Below, one piece after another: positions 27,807 to 34,943 of a stretch of DNA of 64,000 bases. Made by a program: the position numbers and the translations under genes. The first letter of the stretch is position 1, and each line of letters opens with the position of its first letter. Below the pieces are notes generated by a model. That model was not told the origin of the DNA. It searched no databases and was given only the letters and a program-made list of their open reading frames with translations. The DNA is from Solibacillus palustris (GTDB lineage Bacteria; Bacillota; Bacilli; Bacillales_A; Planococcaceae), in NCBI RefSeq assembly GCF_022549215.1, contig NZ_JAKZFC010000004.1:1-64000 (forward strand). Reading direction: 5' to 3'.

Positions 27807-27826
27807 TTGGCCAAAATATTGGCCAA
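27807..27826. promoter_or_regulatory. TTGGCC palindrome, copy 2
   Basis: TTGGCCAA, spacer AATA, TTGGCCAA. It matches the core and spacer of the palindrome at 20573-20600 and lies about 60 bp in front of the excisionase operon. A shared regulator or a site-specific recombination role is possible. Confidence 0.65.
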
Positions 27827-27849
27827 ATGAAAATAATGTTTTTTTTTAG

Positions 27850-27882
27850 AAACCCTCTTAAGAGAAAAACTTAGGAGGGTTT
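27850..27882 (+). promoter_or_regulatory. Hairpin that sequesters the ribosome site of the small island operon
   Basis: AAACCCTC (27850-27857) pairs with GAGGGTTT (27875-27882), and inner TAAG/CTTA add to the stem. The GGAGG site of the next ORF (27874-27878) lies in the 3' arm, so translation could be controlled by folding. Confidence 0.5.
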
Positions 27883-27885
27883 ATT

Positions 27886-28065
27886 TTGGTTAAAAAAGAT
27901 TTAGGAAAGTCAAAAAGTAAACAGCAAAAAGCAATGGCAATTTTGAAGTTGTGGGAGGAAGAACTAAAAATTAAGAATGAGGTTAATGAGAACAAAGTCT
28001 ATTCAAAAGAGAAAAATGAAAGCCTAAAAATCAATGACTCAAAATGTTTAAAAAAGACAAAGTGA
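27886..28065 (+). CDS. Small basic protein of the integrase operon (59 aa)
   Basis: TTG start 7 nt after AGGAGGG. It encodes 59 residues beginning MVKKDLGKSKSKQQKAMAIL, highly charged (Lys/Glu/Asn) with one predicted amphipathic helix (LKLWEEELKIK). The stop is 3 nt before the excisionase start, so it is co-transcribed with it. I recognise no family; a DNA-binding accessory or replication helper is possible. It is too short for simple length-filtered gene calls. Confidence 0.6.
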   Translation: MVKKDLGKSKSKQQKAMAILKLWEEELKIKNEVNENKVYSKEKNESLKINDSKCLKKTK

Positions 28066-28068
28066 CGT

Positions 28069-28266
28069 GTGAAAAATTGTATGAAGCAATCTGAAATCGA
28101 CTTGTATCCTATTGTCTTAACCGCCATTGAAATTAGTGAAATATTAAAAATTTCCAAACCAACTGCTTATGAACTCATGAATAGACATGACTTTCCACTA
28201 ATAAAAATAGGAAGGTGCAAAAGAGTGCTAAGAGATGAGTTCTTTTTATGGTTAAGTAATCGCTAA
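28069..28266 (+). CDS. Excisionase / helix-turn-helix DNA-binding protein
   Basis: 65 aa. The MerR-type excisionase fold is readable: LTAIEISEILKISKPTAYEL (helix-turn-helix), then FPLIKIGRCKRVLRDEFFLWLS (wing and helix 4). Such proteins steer an adjacent tyrosine integrase toward excision. The start is GTG 28069 or ATG 28081; neither has a strong ribosome site, so translational coupling to the preceding ORF is likely. It is followed by a hairpin (AGTGGTC...GACCACT, about 28297-28325) and then the integrase. Confidence 0.88.
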   Translation: MKNCMKQSEIDLYPIVLTAIEISEILKISKPTAYELMNRHDFPLIKIGRCKRVLRDEFFLWLSNR

Positions 28267-28368
28267 TAACTCGCTGCCATTATAAAAGTTTGAACGAGTG
28301 GTCAGACTGAGTATCAGACCACTTGTTTACTTTTTGTTGTGCAAAAATGATTTGGAGGTATGTACTAA

Positions 28369-29502
28369 TTGGCGCACATCAGAAAAAGAGGTAAAACTTA
28401 TTCGTATGCAATTGATATTGGTCATGACCCGTTAACTGGGAAACGTAAGCAAATAAGCAAAGGCGGATTTATTAAAAAGAAGGATGCCGAGGCAGCTGCG
28501 CGGAAGATTGAATTGCTGTTAGACGAAAATCGATTTATAGTTCTCAGCAAAGAGATCTTCTCGGAGTATATTGTCAATTGGTTTGAAAACCATTACAAAA
28601 ATCGAATTAAACAAACATCTGCAACAAATAGTCAGTACATCATAGAGAAACATATCTTAGCTGAAAATCCATTTGCAACGAAAGAAATTGCCAAGGTAAC
28701 GACTGCTGATATTGACCTTTTCTATAGCCTAAAATTAAAAGAGAATTATAGTACCAGCTATATTCGAAAGATGCATCAACTTTTAAATCAGGCATTCGGA
28801 CAAGCCGTTAAATGGAAGAAGATTGCGGTTAACCCAGTAGCTGATGCCGATCCACCTTCTGTGAAGTATGAAGAGATGTCCATCTGGTCACTCGATGCGA
28901 TTCACGAATTTCTTCAACATTGTAAAGGGGAGAGACACTATTTAACCTTTTTACTTGCGATTTATACTGGCATGCGAAGAGGAGAAATTTTAGGCTTACA
29001 GTGGCGTGACATTGATTTTGATAAAAAGATGATTCACGTAAGTAGATCGTTAGCGCATGTCTCGAAAAGTGGTTATCTATTGACGACATTGAAAACGAAA
29101 AACTCGAGACGACAAATCCCGATTCCAGAATTTGTACTACATGAATTACGCATGCATAAACAACGCCAAGAAGAGTGGAAGGGATTAGTAGGGGAGCTAT
29201 ATGAAGATAACGACTTAGTCATATGTACCAATACCGGGACCTTACAAGATCCACGAAATGTTGTGCGTGTCATGAAGCGCCTTGTTAAAAGCACGAAGGT
29301 ACCAAACATTCGTTTTCATGACATTCGGCACACGCATGCATCAATTTTAATTTCAGAAGGTGTGGATATCGTAAAAATTTCGAGGCGATTAGGTCATGCC
29401 AACCCTAAAATTACGTTAGAGTTTTATGCACATTTATTGCCGAATGCAGATAATGACATTGCAGACATTTTTCACAAAGCCATCCAAACTAACACTAAAT
29501 AA
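28369..29502 (+). CDS. Tyrosine-type site-specific integrase of the tRNA island
   Basis: 377 aa from TTG 28369, 10 nt after GGAGG. The N-terminal arm-binding domain (residues 1-45: HIRKRGKTYSYAIDIGHDP) is AP2-like, as in ICE and phage integrases. The core-binding domain is about 60-165. The catalytic domain has YTGMRRGEILGL (Arg), FHDIRHTHASIL (His-x-x-Arg), LGHANPKITLEFYAH (His, Tyr). It reads toward the 3' end of the tRNA-Val 124 bp away, the usual arrangement for integration at a tRNA 3' end. TGCGGACAAAT repeats just after the stop may be arm sites. Confidence 0.95.
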   Translation: MAHIRKRGKTYSYAIDIGHDPLTGKRKQISKGGFIKKKDAEAAARKIELLLDENRFIVLSKEIFSEYIVNWFENHYKNRIKQTSATNSQYIIEKHILAENPFATKEIAKVTTADIDLFYSLKLKENYSTSYIRKMHQLLNQAFGQAVKWKKIAVNPVADADPPSVKYEEMSIWSLDAIHEFLQHCKGERHYLTFLLAIYTGMRRGEILGLQWRDIDFDKKMIHVSRSLAHVSKSGYLLTTLKTKNSRRQIPIPEFVLHELRMHKQRQEEWKGLVGELYEDNDLVICTNTGTLQDPRNVVRVMKRLVKSTKVPNIRFHDIRHTHASILISEGVDIVKISRRLGHANPKITLEFYAHLLPNADNDIADIFHKAIQTNTK

Positions 29503-29581
29503 TTGGAAAAAATCTTGCGGACAAATTGCGGACAAATCCTAAAATAGAGATGTAAGATAATAAGTCATTAAAAAAGAAAAA

Positions 29582-29613
29582 CCTGAAAACGTTGATATAA
29601 CAACGTTTTCAGG
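29582..29613. terminator. Bidirectional terminator between integrase and tRNA
   Basis: 13-bp perfect arms CCTGAAAACGTTG and CAACGTTTTCAGG with a 6-nt loop. On the minus strand it is followed by a T-rich tract, so it ends the tRNA transcript, and it can also stop integrase readthrough. Confidence 0.8.
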
Positions 29614-29625
29614 CACTTTAAATGA

Positions 29626-29698
29626 TGGTCCCGACAAGTCTCGAACTTGCGACCCCCACCTTGTCGAGGTGGTGCTCTCCCAACTGAGCTACAAGACC
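29626..29698 (-). tRNA. tRNA-Val (anticodon GAC), unusual C33
   Basis: 73 nt folding as a full cloverleaf. The acceptor is GGTCTTG with CGGGACC (two G-U pairs). The D stem is GCTC/GAGC. The anticodon stem CCACC/GGTGG has loop TCGACAA, giving anticodon GAC. The T arm is GCAAG-TTCGAGA-CTTGT, and the discriminator is A. No CCA is encoded. Position 33 is C instead of the near-universal U. A TGCTATGAT extended -10 lies on the minus strand about 40 nt upstream (29734-29742). It is the likely attachment target of the adjacent integrase. It may be a functional gene or a degrading copy. Confidence 0.85.
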
Positions 29699-29827
29699 GT
29701 GATAAGTTACAAAATAACTTGTTCTTATATATCATCATAGCATGTAAGGTGGAAGAGGTACATAGAAAACTACTAAATTTTACTTTTTATGATTCAAAAT
29801 GGAATGTTTGCGCTTTCCTCCTACACA

Positions 29828-30046
29828 CTAACGTCTTTTCTTTTTATCGTCTTTTAGTAATAGTTCCTTCTTAATTAATTTTTCTAAGATTACATGGACG
29901 TGATATTTGTTCTCTTCAATTTGAATGACATTTATAACTTTCCCATTACGGCCTTTAATTCTAATGCTTTCATCGACTTCTGGTATACGTTGTAAACATT
30001 GACTAAGTACAGATGTGTTTTTTTCAAAATAATGAATTGCAATCAT
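29828..30046 (-). CDS. Small conserved-looking protein, unknown function
   Basis: 72 aa, MIAIHYFEKNTSVLSQCLQR... ending in a run of basic residues (KDDKKKRR). An AAGGAGCG ribosome site sits 7 nt before ATG 30046. The middle (VDESIRIKGRNGKVINVIQI) looks like a small beta-barrel. No family recognised. It is read away from the structured repeat at 30160 and toward the tRNA. Codon use is like the right-hand chromosome, so it probably marks the chromosomal side of the island junction. Confidence 0.65.
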   Translation of the reverse strand: MIAIHYFEKNTSVLSQCLQRIPEVDESIRIKGRNGKVINVIQIEENKYHVHVILEKLIKKELLLKDDKKKRR

Positions 30047-30159
30047 TTCGATACGCTCCTTGTAAACTCAAATATAAGATTGAGTGAATTTTTTTTCAAT
30101 TTATGATGATTTCGGAGCGTATAGAACCGACAGAAAAAGGAAAATCAATTGCGCCTCTG

Positions 30160-30392
30160 CTAACTTTCGTCCAGATTTTTTTCAAGTTCTGGGCCACATG
30201 ACGTGGATCAGTCAGCCGTTGTCACACGATGTGACGACTTTAGGCTGACATCCTCTTTAAAACTCCTCTAAAAAATCTGTGACATCCGCCCGGGCTTGGG
30301 CCAACACGATGTTGGTCACTCAGGCGTTGCCGCACGACGCGGCGTTCTTAGCCTGAGTTCCCCTAGGGGGACTTCTACTGAATCAAGTTAAA
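30160..30392. repeat. Intergenic repeat of covarying hairpins (possible structured RNA), copy 1
   Basis: An outer helix, CAGATTTTTT (30172-30181) with AAAAAATCTG (30270-30279), encloses a two-hairpin unit. A second version of that unit follows at about 30298-30362. Unit 1 has CCAC/GTGG, GTCAC/GTGAC and TCAGCC/GGCTGA. Unit 2 has CCAAC/GTTGG, GCCGC/GCGGC and CAGGC/GCCTG. The loops stay ACGAT/ACGAC-like while stems change on both sides. The element ends with GAATCAAGTTAA, also present in the related copy near 61213-61392. It fills the 30047-30461 gap. Confidence 0.7.
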
Positions 30393-30461
30393 AACTTTGA
30401 AAATAGTTTCCACCTTTCAATAATATGATAGGGTAATCGAATGAATTGAGGTGGAGAAGAA

Positions 30462-31724
30462 ATGAAGAAAAAATGGGGTTTAATAGCTGTACTAACATTT
30501 GGTTTGTATGTTGTGGCGATGTATTTCTATTTTTTTTATAGCCAAAATAGCGGGATACCAGCCACTCTTAAAGGAACGGCAGCGGATCCAAGTACTTTTC
30601 TAACAGCGCAGGAATTGGTGTTAAGTGAGGATTTATCAAAAATAAGAAATTTCCTATTTTTTATAGCAACGCCGTTTGAATGGTTGCTTTACATTGTTAT
30701 TATGAGTACGGGTATCTCACGTTTATTCGAAAGATGGAGCCCCGAACAACAAAAATGGGCCATTTGGAGAAATGCAATGTATATATTTTTGCTATCCTTT
30801 CTATTGTTCATCCTCCAATTACCGCTAGACTATTACCAGTATACGTTAAGCAAAAGCTATGGTATAAGTACGCAGCTTTTTTCCTCATGGATGAGGGATA
30901 ATGTGATTGATTTTTGGTTGGATTTTGGGATGTCGGTTATCATCGTAACGGTTCTCTATTGGCTCATCAAAAAAAGTATGAAGAGATGGTGGTTATATGC
31001 ATGGGCATTAACTGTTCCATTTTCAATTTTCCTTCTGTTCATCCAACCAGTCGTGATCGACCCAATATACAATGATTTTTCTCCACTAAAAGATAAGGTA
31101 TTAGAGACGAAGATTCTTTCACTCGCAGAGCAAGCGGATATTCCTTCAGAGCATGTGTATGAAGTGAATATGTCGGAGAAGACGAATGCTTTTAATGCCT
31201 ATGTGACAGGGATTGGTGAAAATTCTAGGATTGTGCTGTGGGATACGACATTAAACCGATTAACGGATGAAGAAATACTCTTTATAATGGCTCATGAGAT
31301 GGGCCACTACGTGAAAAAGGATATTTACCTAAACATCACAGTATACTTGTTGATGACGCTCATTGGACTATGGTTAATTGCAAAAATCATGCCTTGGATG
31401 ATCAGTCGTTATGGATCGATATTAAAAATTAAACAAATGAGCAATATTCATTCATTGCCATTGTTTTTATTGATTTCATCTTTTCTATTATTCTTCTCAA
31501 ACCCATTGTCAAATGTAGTTTCACGCTATCAAGAGGTCCGAGCCGATGAATATGCAATGGAACTAGTAGAAAATCCCGAGGCTGCGGTCTCGACGTTTCA
31601 ACAGTTAACCAAAGCTGGACTTGGCGAAGTAAACCCATCAGCACTTGTCAAATGGTTTCGCTACTCCCATCCGCCAATGTTAGATAGAATCAATAAAGTA
31701 GCCGATCAAGCTAAAGAGGAATAG
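30462..31724 (+). CDS. M48-family membrane zinc metallopeptidase (Ste24/CAAX protease-like)
   Basis: 420 aa with about six to seven membrane segments. The zinc motif is HEMGHYVKKD (HExxH), with a downstream Glu in VRADEYAMELV as third ligand. The conserved YEVNMSEKTNAFNAYVTGIG stretch precedes it, as in Ste24 enzymes and Bacillus YhfN. It acts in the membrane on misfolded or prenyl-like substrates; the bacterial substrate is unknown. GAGGTGG lies 8 nt before the ATG. A terminator follows at 31791, so it is monocistronic. Confidence 0.92.
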   Translation: MKKKWGLIAVLTFGLYVVAMYFYFFYSQNSGIPATLKGTAADPSTFLTAQELVLSEDLSKIRNFLFFIATPFEWLLYIVIMSTGISRLFERWSPEQQKWAIWRNAMYIFLLSFLLFILQLPLDYYQYTLSKSYGISTQLFSSWMRDNVIDFWLDFGMSVIIVTVLYWLIKKSMKRWWLYAWALTVPFSIFLLFIQPVVIDPIYNDFSPLKDKVLETKILSLAEQADIPSEHVYEVNMSEKTNAFNAYVTGIGENSRIVLWDTTLNRLTDEEILFIMAHEMGHYVKKDIYLNITVYLLMTLIGLWLIAKIMPWMISRYGSILKIKQMSNIHSLPLFLLISSFLLFFSNPLSNVVSRYQEVRADEYAMELVENPEAAVSTFQQLTKAGLGEVNPSALVKWFRYSHPPMLDRINKVADQAKEE

Positions 31725-31790
31725 AACTAAGATTGTTTCTTGTACTGGTTTCAGCTATAGGATGTATCAAGGTTCAGTTTGAACAAATCG

Positions 31791-31844
31791 AAAAGCGCAT
31801 CAAACCCTTTCATCTTAAGGATTTGATGCGTTTTCCCTTTTTTT
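31791..31844 (+). terminator. Rho-independent terminator after the M48 gene
   Basis: GCGCATCAAA and TTTGATGCG pair across a short loop, followed by TTTTCCCTTTTTTT. Confidence 0.75.
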
Positions 31845-31875
31845 GAGAAATCGTCAGAACCAAACACCGCTTTAG

Positions 31876-32142
31876 ATGCACACAGACCTAACACCGGATA
31901 TGGTGTTTTACGGGGACATTCATATGACACTGTTAAGAAGCTATGCTACGAAGATTTTGTGTAACGCACGCAGCGTTGGGATAGAACTCGTCGATGCGAC
32001 GTATGTCATTTTGGACGGTTCTTTTGGTACGAATACGATTCAATTTGTTCGTGTTCCATATGACCGAGCAGCTGAATTACAAGCTGCACGTGAGCTATGG
32101 TTGGATTCTGTGTCTTTATTTGTATTTTCAGAAAAGTCTTGA
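31876..32142 (+). CDS. Doubtful 88-aa ORF, possible gene fragment
   Basis: Open frame MHTDLTPDMVFYGDIHMTLL... to ...VFSEKS. The ATG directly follows an in-frame stop and has no ribosome site. The promoter of the next gene lies inside its end. The amino-acid mix is protein-like (VDATYVILDGSFG), so it may be the residue of a real gene. I recognise no family and would not rely on it. Confidence 0.3.
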   Translation: MHTDLTPDMVFYGDIHMTLLRSYATKILCNARSVGIELVDATYVILDGSFGTNTIQFVRVPYDRAAELQAARELWLDSVSLFVFSEKS

Positions 32143-32167
32143 CATTGTTTTTGCTACAATTTATATT
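32139..32167 (+). promoter_or_regulatory. Sigma-A promoter of the arsR-like operon
   Basis: TTGACA (32139-32144), 17-nt spacer, TATATT (32162-32167). Confidence 0.7.
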
Positions 32168-32169
32168 TT

Positions 32170-32189
32170 ATATAACTAAATGGTTATAT
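32170..32189. promoter_or_regulatory. Operator palindrome for the ArsR-like repressor
   Basis: ATATAAC (32170-32176) and GTTATAT (32183-32189), 7-bp perfect arms with a 6-bp spacer, placed just after the -10 box. This is the classic position for autorepression. Confidence 0.65.
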
Positions 32190-32210
32190 GTATAAAGTGA
32201 GGGAATGATC

Positions 32211-32537
32211 ATGCCAAATGTTTATCGGGCATTAGGTGATTCAACGCGCCGCCGTATATTACGTATGCTTAAAGAGGGAAGCAAAACCCAAAAGGAGATC
32301 GTTGAGGCATTTGATATCTCTCAACCAGCCATTAAGAAGCATTTGAGTATTTTATTGGAGGAAAAAATTATTTCAGAGAGCATGAATGGAAAGTATCGTA
32401 TCTATTCAATAAATCTTAACATGCTCCAAATTGCCTCCCAGGAGATGCTTCAATTTATTGGAGAACTGCTTGATGATAGGCTCTTAAGTTTAAAAAATTA
32501 TGTTGAAGAAGGAGCGTTTAGCGATGAAGAAGATTGA
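32211..32537 (+). CDS. ArsR-family winged-helix transcriptional regulator
   Basis: 108 aa. Helix-turn-helix core: YRALGDSTRRRILRMLKEGS then KTQKEIVEAFDISQPAIKKHLS. It has none of the metal-binding cysteines of ArsR/SmtB sensors and resembles the SdpR/YczG-type regulators that accompany SRPBCC proteins. ATG 32211 is 7 nt after GTGAGGG; an ATG at 32205 is too close. The last 14 nt overlap the SRPBCC gene, so the pair is co-translated. Autorepression through the palindrome at 32170 is likely. Confidence 0.92.
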   Translation: MPNVYRALGDSTRRRILRMLKEGSKTQKEIVEAFDISQPAIKKHLSILLEEKIISESMNGKYRIYSINLNMLQIASQEMLQFIGELLDDRLLSLKNYVEEGAFSDEED

Positions 32538-33222
32538 AAATTCTATTAAGAGAAAAATTGTTGTTCATGCACCTTTGAAGCAAGTTTGGGATGCTTTAAC
32601 GAAGCCCGAGCATTTAAACAATTGGTATACAAAAAATGCTGATATCGATTTTCGCATTGGTGGAAACTGTTATATGAATCATGGCTGGGGGGCAACTTCT
32701 GAAGGGATATTCACAGAAATAGATCCAATGAAATTCTTTGTAATTCGTAGCCTGGATGGAGATTTTACGACCATTACATCTTTAGAAAAAGTTGAAAATG
32801 GTATTCTGGTGAGTATTGAATATCAGGCTTCATTTATTAGTGAAATGAATCAATCTACAAAGGAAAATATGTTGTTTGGTACAAGTCAATTTTTAGAAAA
32901 TTTAAAGAGCGTCTATGAAAATGGTATTGATAATCGTGCAAAGTTTTGGAGAACATGGATTGGTATATCACACACAACAAATGATGGGAATAGGGGCATA
33001 AAGGTTTTACAGGTAAAAGAAGGTTCGGTAGCTGCAGCAGCTGGAATTGAACCTAAAGATACTATATTGGAGATGGATGGTGAAGAAATAGAAGGCTATG
33101 AATCCTTTGAAAGAATATTAAATGAAAAAGATATCAATTCCAATGTTCTATTAACAATAGAAAGTAATAGTGAAAAGGTACACGTAAACTGTCTTGTAGC
33201 TGCTTATCCTGTACCTTATTAA
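32524..33222 (+). CDS. SRPBCC (AHSA1-type) protein fused to a PDZ domain
   Basis: About 232 aa from ATG 32524, after GAAGGAGCG. Residues 1-140 are an AHSA1/polyketide-cyclase-like ligand fold (KIVVHAPLKQVWDALTKPEHLNNWYT, FRIGGNCYMNHGWG). Residues about 150-228 are a PDZ domain (KVLQVKEGSVAAAAGIEPKD, ILEMDGEEIEGYESFERIL). AHSA1-like proteins next to ArsR regulators are common; the PDZ tail is not usual. No signal peptide, so it is cytoplasmic. Function is unknown: perhaps binding of a small hydrophobic ligand plus a peptide C-terminus. Confidence 0.85.
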   Translation: MKKIENSIKRKIVVHAPLKQVWDALTKPEHLNNWYTKNADIDFRIGGNCYMNHGWGATSEGIFTEIDPMKFFVIRSLDGDFTTITSLEKVENGILVSIEYQASFISEMNQSTKENMLFGTSQFLENLKSVYENGIDNRAKFWRTWIGISHTTNDGNRGIKVLQVKEGSVAAAAGIEPKDTILEMDGEEIEGYESFERILNEKDINSNVLLTIESNSEKVHVNCLVAAYPVPY

Positions 33223-33338
33223 TAATCATCAGATTCGACAAAATTCAACGCTCTTTCTCGATTGATGAAAATTATTTCAAACTTTTACTTTTCCTTTTTC
33301 AGCTAAAGATCCATTTAATGAAACTCATCTGATAAACC

Positions 33339-33401
33339 CTAGATCCCGTAACCTTGTCCACGAATGGTCTGCATGCCGCCATATAATTTAATGCAACGCT
33401 A
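33339..33401 (-). pseudogene. Tail fragment of an OmpR/PhoB-type response regulator
   Basis: The minus strand reads CIKLYGGMQTIRGQGYGI then stop, like the C-terminal wing (KTIRGVGYRF) of OmpR-class regulators. A stop lies a few codons upstream, so nothing else survives. Otherwise the stretch 33223-33535 shows no gene. Confidence 0.35.
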
Positions 33402-33535
33402 GTGATCTTCTAGGGTGATTTGATTTTCTAGTATTATTGTTAGTTAATATTTACATTTCTTATCACAACCTTAATAATTCGTTTAGTTCAATGCGTTATT
33501 ATAGGATAAATACTAAATTAATAGAGGTGAACAAG

Positions 33536-34249
33536 TTGGATGCACAGGAGCTGAAAATTAAGGACTACTTGTTAGAAGGCATTGTTACAGAGCAATTTAA
33601 GCAAGATAAAAAAATGCCAAGCGAATATATGTTGGTAGAGCAATTTAATGTACCACGTATAAAAGTACGAAACGTCTATAACTTGCTTGAAAAGATGGGT
33701 TATATATATTCGCGACAAGGAATTGGTCGTTTTATGAAGCATCAGCGTAAGCAGTTGGATGTTGTCATGACAGGGGATGTAAGTTTCACAGAAAAGATGA
33801 TGAATCAAACAGCACATTATAAGTCGATTGTGACAAAAGTCGAACAGGTGTCACCTGAGCATTCAATTTATAGCAAGCCATATGTCGATGCATCCAATAC
33901 ATTATATTTAATTGAACGTCTCCGATTTATCGAGGACGAACCGGCAGCGATTCATCGTTCCTATGTCGTTGTAGAAAACTTTTCTGAAATTAAGCAGGCC
34001 AGCAACCGCATTTCTTCGATGTATGCATTTTATAAGCAACATGGTTTTACGGATTTTCATAGCTCCTTTTCACAGCTAGAGGTAGCTTTTCCGACAGAGC
34101 TAGACCGCGTTATGCTCGGCTGCGAAATGCTAGTTCCTCTAGTACGTGTTGAGTCAGATAATTGGGCGAATGATCAGCAAATTTTACTTGAGTATACCGA
34201 AATACTTTATCGCACAGATCGTTTTTCCTTCCAACTTTTAGAGAAGTAG
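33536..34249 (+). CDS. phnF: GntR/HutC-family regulator PhnF of the phosphonate operon
   Basis: About 237 aa from TTG 33536 (GAGGTG 6 nt upstream); an in-frame extension to 33437 lacks a ribosome site. The N-terminal winged helix includes MPSEYMLVEQFNVPRIKVRN and YIYSRQGIGRFM. The C-terminal UTRA ligand domain includes YLIERLRFIEDEPAAIHRSYVV. PhnF proteins repress phn genes and respond to phosphate or phosphonate-linked ligands. It is followed by terminators and then, on the same strand, phnG. Confidence 0.88.
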   Translation: MDAQELKIKDYLLEGIVTEQFKQDKKMPSEYMLVEQFNVPRIKVRNVYNLLEKMGYIYSRQGIGRFMKHQRKQLDVVMTGDVSFTEKMMNQTAHYKSIVTKVEQVSPEHSIYSKPYVDASNTLYLIERLRFIEDEPAAIHRSYVVVENFSEIKQASNRISSMYAFYKQHGFTDFHSSFSQLEVAFPTELDRVMLGCEMLVPLVRVESDNWANDQQILLEYTEILYRTDRFSFQLLEK

Positions 34250-34278
34250 CAAGCAATATAAAAAAGAAGAAAAGAGAT

Positions 34279-34312
34279 CAACTCCCGCTATTTGGCGTGA
34301 GTTGTGTTTTTC
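34279..34312 (+). terminator. Terminator after phnF
   Basis: CAACTC...GAGTTG stem with an inner CGC/GCG pair, followed by TGTTTTTCT. Confidence 0.7.
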
Positions 34313-34320
34313 TAGTGCAC

Positions 34321-34367
34321 AAAATCCCATCACTTTGACTACTGTCAAAATGATGGGATTTTATTTT
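34321..34367. terminator. Second strong hairpin terminator after phnF
   Basis: AAAATCCCATCA (34321-34332) pairs with TGATGGGATTTT (34351-34362). Inner GAC/GTC extend the stem, and a T run follows. It separates phnF from the phnG promoter region. Confidence 0.75.
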
Positions 34368-34402
34368 TGGGAAATAAGCACTTTTCCATTACGTCGAGCA
34401 AG

Positions 34403-34476
34403 TTGGCGCCAATTTTGTAAATGGAAATTTACACAACATTCATGAAACCTTGACACTGTATGACTTGGCAACAAGT
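34403..34476. promoter_or_regulatory. phnG operon control region: palindromes, Pho-box-like repeats and -35
   Basis: Within 75 bp there are several elements. TTGGCGCCAA is a perfect palindrome (34403-34412). TGTAAAT and ATTTACA are 7-bp arms (34416-34422, 34427-34433). Three TTNACA-like hexamers lie 11 bp apart: TTTACA at 34428, TTCATG at 34439, TTGACA at 34450. ACTTG and CAAGT form an inverted repeat (34463-34476) between the -35-like TTGACA and the start. The hexamers resemble a PhoP box, and the last inverted repeat is a candidate PhnF operator. No activity can be read from sequence. Confidence 0.5.
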
Positions 34477-34505
34477 TACTATGGGTGTTGAAAGGAGCTG
34501 GTTAT

Positions 34506-34943
34506 GTGAAACGAGCACAACGAACAAAGCTACTCATCGAAGTAGGACGTCAAGAGGCACAGTATTTAGCACAACAAATAGTAGAACAATATGAGGTCAT
34601 TGAACTACAAGCTCCGAAACAAGGGCTTGTTATGATCAAACAACGTGAATCTGCACAAAACACATTATTTTACATTGGAGAGACACTTGTTACAGAAACT
34701 AAAGTGAAAATTGGTAACGCATATGGCATTGGTATTGTTCGAGAAAATGAACCAGAGCTGTCGACGGCCTTAGCTATTATTGACGCAGCTTACACAGGCG
34801 AATTACCGGAGACACAATTATGGGCTACTACATTTGATACATTGCAGCAACGGTTATTAGAGCAACAGCAACATATAAAACGCTCGATTGAACGTACGAA
34901 AGTTCAATTCGACACGATGATTACAGAGCAGGGGGCAAAATAA
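34506..34943 (+). CDS. phnG: PhnG, C-P lyase core subunit
   Basis: About 145 aa from GTG 34506, with AAGGAGC about 9 nt upstream. An in-frame GTG at 34485 overlaps that site. The sequence matches PhnG over its length, including KIGNAYGIGIVRENEPELS and ALAIIDAAY. PhnG is a subunit of the PhnGHIJ core, which with PhnL exchanges the adenine of ATP for the phosphonate to give ribose 1-phosphonate 5-triphosphate. Its stop overlaps the phnH start by 1 nt. Confidence 0.92.
   Translation: MKRAQRTKLLIEVGRQEAQYLAQQIVEQYEVIELQAPKQGLVMIKQRESAQNTLFYIGETLVTETKVKIGNAYGIGIVRENEPELSTALAIIDAAYTGELPETQLWATTFDTLQQRLLEQQQHIKRSIERTKVQFDTMITEQGAK

Noticed and set aside
29647-29874. 75-codon plus-strand frame over the tRNA
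   Set aside because: Runs through the antisense of the tRNA-Val gene.
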